The translations under genes were made by a program, and so were the position numbers. From contig NC_133225.1 in assembly GCF_040436345.1 (NCBI RefSeq), forward strand, positions 21,928,040 to 21,992,039: a stretch of DNA of 64,000 nucleotides, read 5' to 3'. Each line of letters opens with the position of its first letter. Position 1 is the first letter of the stretch. The notes under the pieces are model-generated. The model did not search any database, was not told where the DNA came from, and saw only the letters and a list, made by a program, of their open reading frames with translations. Source of the DNA: Pagrus major (lineage: Eukaryota > Chordata > Actinopteri > Spariformes > Sparidae). This document shows, piece after piece, positions 57,201 through 64,000 of this stretch.

Positions 57201-59330
57201 TCTTAATGTTTTTTTGCGGATCCATATGTACAAGGATTGTACCGTCCAAAGACATTTCTGTTTTTAGTTGAACTATTGTCATGTAAACAGGGCCAAAGTC
57301 CAATAATCCTGTCAGTCTTTGTTGAGTTGTCTGTTCTGTTCACCTGTTCCTGAGGTTTATTTTGAATAATGATCTTATCTCGCTGCGTGTGTAGCCTGCA
57401 ACTTTGACTGTGAACCTTAACATTGTTACAATCGCAAATGGTCATCCAAAGTAAAATGAAATTGAATGGAATCCACATGTCAAATTAATTTGGCTTCCAA
57501 GGGGATCTGTAGTCTCTTGAGGTGCTTATCATCAACCAAAGTAAACACACAATGCTGTGTTCTTGCAGCATTTTAATTATGAGAGCTATTTTTGAAAATT
57601 GTTTTACAGGGAATCTCCTCCTTCACATTTTTAAGAAATGTTGCCTCTCTGCCTTTACTGACTCTCTGTTTTCCAGTCCGGCATATAAAGACAACTTCTT
57701 TCTAACTTCAGTGCAGCTCATATTTCTTTAAGCTTCATTGGATGTAATGAAAAACGTTACTGTACTTTCACCTTCACTTGCAGGTTATGACCGGAGCATG
57801 ACTGCATTCTTACACAAAGCTGATAAGAGCTGCGCCTATATGCCTAAAGAGTACATTTAAGGCTGGTCTCTCATTTCAAGATGTTTCTATGTGCTGCAAA
57901 CATACTGCGTCTCCTAGAAATAATTCATACTGTAAGTCACATTCCTGCACGTACAGCAAGAGAAGTGACGCAGTTCATGGTAAAGATATTGAGCACCGTC
58001 ATCCACTGTCTGGTCTCTACTTCCAGGGATCATTACCTGGACTTTATCGCTATTGAGCTGGTGGGATTAAATTATGGAGAGCAGAAATGTCGAAATCTGT
58101 AAGACATTTGTTGTCGCCATCTCTTATTCGTGTGCTTACTACTGGGATTTGTTTTCCAACGAATTTCTGTTGAAGCGGTTTGAGTTACTGTGGAGGGAAG
58201 CACCCACCCCTCTGTGGTTTCATCCATCCGCCCCAAGCGCAGGTGTTGGCATGAGTCAGAGCAAATATCTTTAGCACAATAATTCTGAATAAATCTCATG
58301 TGCAACTGAAGTGACGCCAGAGTAATCGTAACATACTCGCTACTGAACGCGAGACAGACATTAAACTTCTGTGTTAAGATGAGCAGATGCTGCATGGATT
58401 CGAAGCCCCGACTCATTTCAGAATCTGGATGAATTTCTGCCTAATTTTTTTGTCATTTGACGTGCCCTTTGCGCATCGGACCTTCTTCGTCACGTGAAAA
58501 AGTCGTAGTTTGGTTAGGAGTTGTTACAATTTGGTGTAAAAAGGTGAGGACCCAAATGCAAAACACCGCAATGTCAGGATATAGAACAAAAGGTGCTTTA
58601 TTTAACTAAGCTGAATAATCCAAAAAACATAAAAGCAAAAACCAAAAACAACCAAGAAGTGCAAATCCCAAAAATACAAAGTAGTAACACAAAACAAAGG
58701 AACAACCAAAAGGAGCAAATTACAACTCAGGAAAAAACAAATCATTTTGAAGTATCAATTTCAGAGGAACATGACTGGTCAGGATTTTAATTGTTGAGGC
58801 TTTACTCAGAACCACAAATGTGAACCTCATGCTGCCTCCTCACTTATCTTACTGCAAATCTATCTGGACAACAGATACTGGAACTGTTTTGATTTCATCC
58901 TGAGAGAATATTCAGCTCTGTGTGGAATGCCCTACGTGCTGTATCATTGTTTTGATATTTAATTCATTACATGATAACATCTGAGTAAACATCGTGTTGT
59001 AACACAAAATCCTGTTTGCTCTGTTTAACTTTGCCACTGTACTGTGAATGTAAACTGTTCATAAAGTTAAACAAACATCTCTACTGTGTGTGTAAACTGA
59101 ACCACGAATAGATACATTACCTCATTGCCATGCATCCTGCAAACAGCTGTGTTTAAAAAAGAAATATAATATAGGATTAAAAATGCGTCGCTTTTAAAAC
59201 AAATACAAACGCTAGTCTGATCAAAGTCTTTACGACAGGAGGTGCTGGTGCTCATCTTTTGTCCACAGGGGCCGCCGGAATCAATAAACAATGAAAGTTC
59301 CTCATAGCAGCTTCAATTTTCGGACACGAG
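54249..59330. other. Intergenic stretch upstream of the EP4-like gene
   Basis: No exon or gene was recognised. Local pieces look like dispersed repeats: GGGGCAATATGTAAGAAATG near 55906 and GGTTTGGTTTAGGCACAAAG near 56517. Several open frames of 60-115 codons overlap on both strands without recognisable domains. Confidence 0.45.
54695..54709 (-). promoter_or_regulatory. CTCF-like core motif, reverse
   Basis: On the minus strand CCACTAGGGGGCGCA is a close match to the CTCF core. It lies about 2.3 kb upstream of the EP4-like receptor start. Binding is untested. Confidence 0.45.
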
Positions 59331-59748
59331 TTAAAGCAACATTGAAGTAGTAGTAAGTAGTGATAGTAGTAGTAAAGTAAACATGCATGTCCAGGTTTTT
59401 TAAAAATGTATTTCTATTTTTTCACCATGCAGCAGTGAAAAACTTGCACAAGCACTGCACACAATAGCATGCCAAGCTAACGTAACCTGAACCAGAGACA
59501 CTAACATCTGGCTGTAACATGCTACATGCTAAGTTGATGAAAAAAAAACTCCGTAAATCCCAGAAGGCTGAGGCAGAGGAGCCGGAGGACATCAGAGTTT
59601 CACCAAAATCAGTTATAGTCGGTGCTGTTCTGCTGTAAAGTGTTGCACACTGTGATGCTATGGTGCGCAAGAAACAAGCCACTGTGACATTGAAATGATT
59701 TCGATGCTGTTATTTTGGGGTAAAATATTAACATAATGTTGCTTTAAT
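59331..59748. mobile_element. Inverted-repeat element, TTAAAGCAACATTATG family, second copy
   Basis: The left end GTTAAAGCAACATTGAAGTA and the right end AACATAATGTTGCTTTAATA are inverted repeats about 415 bases apart. The termini match the element at 1870-2215, but the interior differs, so the two copies share ends rather than full length. Confidence 0.6.
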
Positions 59749-61494
59749 AAAAGTCAGCAATGACCTTTGGTTTCACACGGTACACAAACACCGGTCTCTT
59801 GAGGCAAAATCCCATGTTTGTTTGACCCGCTCATCAAGCCCAACTGTAAAATAGTTCAAAAAGTGTGAACTTGTTTGGAGAATTGTTGTTCTGTTTAGCT
59901 GTGTTTCAACATCAAAGGACCAAATATGGCCACTAGACTTGAGTTTGGTTTTTTTTTGGCTTGTGGTCTGTTCCAGATAGCAGCGATTGGGCAAATGTGG
60001 GCTCATTATTAGCATCATTCTCCAGTCACGCAGGCTGTAAATGCCATAGATGATACTGATACTCTCTTTGCTTCTTAGGAATTTGTGGGTTTTATCAAAA
60101 GGTTTCTAGTGAACTTAGATGATAACTTGACTGGAAGCAACCAACCACAGTTTGGGGCTGGGGGCCTTCTCGGCTCAGCAGGAAGGTCACATGTCCTGAC
60201 TTCTTCACTGTCACTGTTGGGAAATGTGGCTGTGACTGTTATCCCACACTTTTTCTTTTAAAAAAGGAAATTTGAAGCCCCTACAGCGCTGTGATGACAG
60301 TTAACTGACCCTTTCCCGCTCTCAGTGTTTACCACAGATTTACTGATAAAGTGGATTAAATCTGATATTTCCTGTCCGCAGGTTGCTAAAGTTTCCACCA
60401 TTCTTTTATCTGACCTACATTTTCTGGTTTTGCGTATTAAAAGACTGAACAAGAATCCCTCTCATTTAGAGGAGATTTTGGAGAAAGCCGGGCCTAATCT
60501 GATATAAAACTCTTCCTGTTTCTGGGGGTTTTCAACAAATTAGCTTTGCTTCCTGAGAAAATGTTTCTACATGCAGAGAAGCCTCTTTGCTAAACTAAAT
60601 ATCGTGTCACAACTGATCTGGCTCATAAATATTTATTTGAGAAAGTGCATTGCTCGCATTTTGATCCCTCTCAAGTAGAGGCCGCTTTCTCCATATCCTC
60701 TTACACTGTTCTCAGCCGTCTGCTTTACATTTTGGACTATGTGACAAAGGAAAAAGTGTTGCTGGAAGAAGTATTCAGATCATTTACTGAAAGGAATAGT
60801 TTGAGATTTTTGTTTTCTTGCCATTAATTATTATAATAATTAGTTATTTAATTAGCTTTACTGTAAGTATCGCTCGCCCCACCAAGAAAGCATCTTAAAA
60901 AACATGACCTTGTTTGTGAACATACATGCTGCGATGGTGGTCGCTCAATGATAATGATGTGTGTGACACCCGTTACTCACACAAGCGTCTATTCGCTCCA
61001 AACAGCTAGATTACTTTACTGTACGTTGGCTGTAAATTAGCGAACAACGGCACTGACCGAGTGTGTGTGTGTGTGTGTGTATTTGAATTAATATCAACCT
61101 CTTACTCAACTCAGCATTTACCAGAGACCCTGGTACTCTCTCATTTCCCCTCCAGCTCCTGCTGCAGTCAGGTTGATGACTGATGATGTGTATTGGACTT
61201 TGTGGTGGCCTGTTTGTGATCAGTTTTCTGTGCTTGTTGTTTCAGAGGTGCTTGGTGAGGCTGGGCGTGGCTTGGCTGCTGGTCGGAGCTGTGCCGGTCC
61301 ACACACCTGCAGTGCATTGAGTGTAATCAGCTGCTCTTATACCCAGACCTTCCCTCTGCACGGTGCCAGATGACTGTCGCCAGCTCCAGTGGTACTGGAT
61401 CGCTCCCTGTATCTCTAGAGTTAACTTGCCAGCGTTTTAATCCTGCCTTCCTTCCTTTGTTTTAAATACTTTGTGCCTAGACTGCTGCTTTAAA
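59749..61494. other. Intergenic stretch, nothing assigned
   Basis: No exon-like or element-like structure was recognised other than a (GT)10 microsatellite at 61061-61080. Confidence 0.5.
61061..61080. repeat. (GT)10 microsatellite
   Basis: An uninterrupted GT run. Confidence 0.95.
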
Positions 61495-61745
61495 GGAGCA
61501 CTCCACAGATTTTATACATGCTGTTCAGCTTACTCATCGCGAGGAGGACTACTCAGCCTGTGGAAACAGTTGTGTTGTGTCTACTGGGGCTTCGAGAGGA
61601 CATTCGTCATGCTTGACAAAATAAGCACGATGATGTCATCGTGATGTCATCAGCTTTATCCCAGCCACAGCTTGAGACTGAAAGCCCGCATTACAAACTG
61701 GGGGGGTCAAATGAAAGACGTTATTGCATTACGGGAAGTGTAGGA
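61495..61745. repeat. Dispersed repeat, AAAGGAGCACTCCACAGATT type
   Basis: It starts AAAGGAGCACTCCACAGATT and includes GATGATGTCATCGTGATGTC (a local inverted motif), then ATTACAAACTGGGGGGGTCA and TTACGGGAAGTGTAGGAT, a block shared with 12655-12770. Non-coding. Confidence 0.55.
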
Positions 61746-62204
61746 TCAGGCGTCAGTACATCCCTGCTGCTTTGATAGTGGCTGTTCGATTTAGACGAGC
61801 GAGCAGTTAGGAATGTGAGTGTTGCTGTGCTGGTTCCTCACTTTGAGGGAATGTTTGTACCAAATTTGTTTTTTGTTTATTTGTTGTTATTTTTTAATTT
61901 AAAGACGCATGTACATTAACAGTATGTACAACAAAACTGTCCTCTTATCCTGATGCCATATTGTTTCAGTTCTTGAGAACATTTTTTTTTTTTTTTTTAA
62001 AAGTCCAAAATTTGGTTTGGGGATCGTCCATCTCACCTGGTTGATGTGGAATTTCCATAATAATAATATGAACGGTGTAAAACAAATAAAACATCTTTGT
62101 CATGAAGTTTTCCTGCTCATAAAATGTTGAACATCCACCCAAAATGTTCTGGTGTAAACACAATGATAAACTAATTGAAAGAAATGCAGCATTGGTGCTC
62201 AGCA

Positions 62205-62360
62205 GCGCATGTTAGCATGCTAACATGCTAACACACTTAACTCAGATGGTGACCATGGCAAATTACACCTGCTATGCAACATGTTAGCTTTGTCATCATG
62301 AGCACGTTAGCATGCTGATGTTAGCTTTTTTCTCAAAGCACCGCTGTGCTTCACTACAGC
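62205..62360. repeat. Dispersed repeat, GTTAGCATGCTAACATGCTA type
   Basis: Short palindromic GTTAGCATGCTAAC units, then AGCACGTTAGCATGCTGATG and AAAGCACCGCTGTGCTTCAC. This matches the 3' part of a repeat family also represented at 43260-43650. Confidence 0.6.
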
Positions 62361-63212
62361 CTCACAGCGAGGACAGCATGGCAGTAGTTCTTTTTCCTAA
62401 TTGAAAAAAAAAAAAGTAAACTGCCAAGAAATAAATGCTGAATACTAGACTACATTTTAACAGTCATAGTCTATTTAAAGTTGTGTATTCACGAGGCATT
62501 ACACAACATCTTCAAGTGTAATTTGTGGAGCAAGATGTCATTTAGCTGTTTGACGGGTTCATGAACTGTGAGCCATCAAAATCCTTCCAAGTGCTAAAGA
62601 CTGAATGGATGTTCAGCGCTTTGTTAGCATTTTCTGTTTCCTGGTTTCCCTCAACAACCTCTCCTGCAGAGGTTTTCAGCAAGATGGATCATTTTTTTGG
62701 CAGCCAGGCACATTCAGCTGTTGTTTTAATAAAAATACCACCCAAACATCATGTTGAGGACAACACATGACCTCTCATTCATCCCCTGAGAGGGACACCG
62801 CCACGCACTAACTATCCTTACAGTTAGAACCTCTTCAGTCCTCTGCAAGAGTTCCCATGTCTCCGGCTCCCAGCGGATGTTAATATATCACCAGTGAGTC
62901 TGCAGCCTGACCTTTGACTCTGGGAAGATTCAGTGGTGAGTCAAGCCAGGAGGGGGTCAGAGCAGAGACACACTTCCAGCAGGTGAGGCTGATTTAAGAA
63001 TTTCTCTTCTGCTTTTTAGGGAACAAAAACACAGATTCATCCTACACCCGTCTTAAATCTGGAACGTGTTTTTCTGTGCACTTTGATTTTCTCTGCAGCA
63101 ACTGAAGACTGAAGTGTCTCTGTTCTCCTGCAGCAAACAACTTTGACAGCCACATTGTTGTCACTGCATCCTGACCACTCCAGCCTTGAATTTCCAAATA
63201 GACTGCGTCGTG

Positions 63213-63294
63213 ATGGAGACGGTGCAGAAAGCTGGGAGTTTTCTTGCTCAGGGCCAAACTGCTGTCAGGACCTGGCTCCCCCCCAGCACCAGAG
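63213..63294 (+). CDS. Weak candidate first coding exon of an unidentified gene
   Basis: From ATG 63213 the frame reads METVQKAGSFLAQGQTAVRT then WLPPSTR and reaches a possible donor (AGAG, then GTACGA) at 63295. The stretch is GC-balanced compared with its surroundings. I do not recognise the protein, only 27 codons are present, and the next exon would have to lie to the right, possibly beyond the window. A 234-codon open frame on the opposite strand (63746-63042) overlaps it; at most one of the two can be real. Confidence 0.2.
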
Positions 63295-64000
63295 GTACGA
63301 GAAAAAATAGTAAATTTTGTCTGATTAGAAATATTTCTCTTTAGCTTGGTGACAATAAATGACACTTCATGGCAACTGGATATATGATTTTGAAACGATG
63401 TGTTCACTGTGTTTCTACACACTGTTGGTACAGTACAGTACAGTGTGTCCTCTGGTCTGATCTGTGACAGCGAGTTTGTTAACATCTGATGGGAAATAGA
63501 AGCGTTTTCAGGTAACACTGTTTGTTTTGTTCTTGTTCCTTGTTCCTCCTTCTCGCAACACCACTGGAGGATGTCCAGCTGGTCCAGCTGTTTCAGAAAC
63601 ACTGTTGATGTAATCTGCTGAGTTACAGTATACATTGCTGCCGGACTGGAAACACTTGGAGAAGCTTTCATGTCAACTGGATGAATGTCTGTTTGTCTGA
63701 ACGGTAGTTCATGTTGCAGCTTATTTTCAGATGTTTCCATTTTCAAACATCTGATTTGTCAAAAAAGCTGTTTCCTTTTATCTATTCAGGCTTTAAAAAT
63801 GTTCATTTAAAATACCAGTAGTCGGTTTTACACATTTCTCCAACGTGTTAACCATTAGCAATGATGATTTTATAGGAATGTGATCCCCAGATGACAGTAG
63901 TAAACCTGCAGAAGTCATTCTTTGATAATAAAATACTGGAGGAAGGATTGTAAAAGTCTATAAAGTATCCTGAAATCAGATGATGTGTTCTCACCTTACA

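Noticed and set aside
63042-63746. 234-codon minus-strand open frame as a coding gene
   Set aside because: No recognisable domain, no family resemblance and no splice context. It overlaps a more exon-like plus-strand stretch. Kept only as a finding.

Overview
The window looks like nuclear DNA of a ray-finned (teleost, probably percomorph) fish. The base composition is AT-rich, genes are split into short exons with GT-AG introns, introns and intergenic DNA are packed with short inverted-repeat elements typical of fish, and every recognised protein is a clear vertebrate orthologue. I see no prokaryotic, organellar or viral gene.

Layout, left to right. (1) 1-6303, minus: the 5' part of comp (cartilage oligomeric matrix protein), exons 1-6, running off the left edge. 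Intron 1 is about 3.9 kb and full of repeats; intron 4 carries a dead LINE reverse-transcriptase fragment. (2) 6304-12362: repeat-rich intergenic DNA with several hairpin elements and one possible non-coding exon divergent from comp. (3) 12363-20275, minus: tmem38a (TRIC-A channel), six exons, complete, with a THAP-domain gene relic on the opposite strand of its last intron. (4) 22207-23419, plus: smim7, five tiny exons, complete, head-to-head with tmem38a. (5) 26401-30481, plus: med26 (Mediator subunit), three exons, complete, with a long 3' UTR. (6) 33244-42524, plus: slc35e1, six exons, complete. (7) 42525-49072: a repeat-rich gap. (8) 49073-52373, minus: a prostaglandin E2 receptor of the EP4 type, two coding exons, complete, probably the fish paralogue ptger4c. 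(9) 52512-64000: no gene I can assign. It holds several inverted-repeat elements and, near the right edge, a weak candidate first coding exon on the plus strand.

The order tmem38a - smim7 - med26 - slc35e1 matches my recollection of human chromosome 19p13.11, where COMP also lies, so this is a conserved vertebrate block. The genes do not form a pathway. comp is an extracellular matrix protein, tmem38a a sarcoplasmic reticulum counter-ion channel, med26 a transcription co-activator subunit, slc35e1 an endomembrane transporter and the EP4-like receptor a plasma-membrane GPCR. smim7 and slc35e1 have short housekeeping-like promoters with ETS-type motifs; comp has a TATA-like box.

Coding coordinates come from reading splice sites by eye and checking that the joined frames stay open and match the known families. 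Repeat boundaries are approximate, and repeat families are described rather than named because no library search was possible. I found no convincing new biological system. The most unusual items are the THAP relic, a GC-rich mini-element built on ATTCCGA units, a perfect 22-bp palindrome, in-frame NAGNAG acceptors in smim7 and med26, and a convergent set of CTCF-like motifs around the gene cluster.
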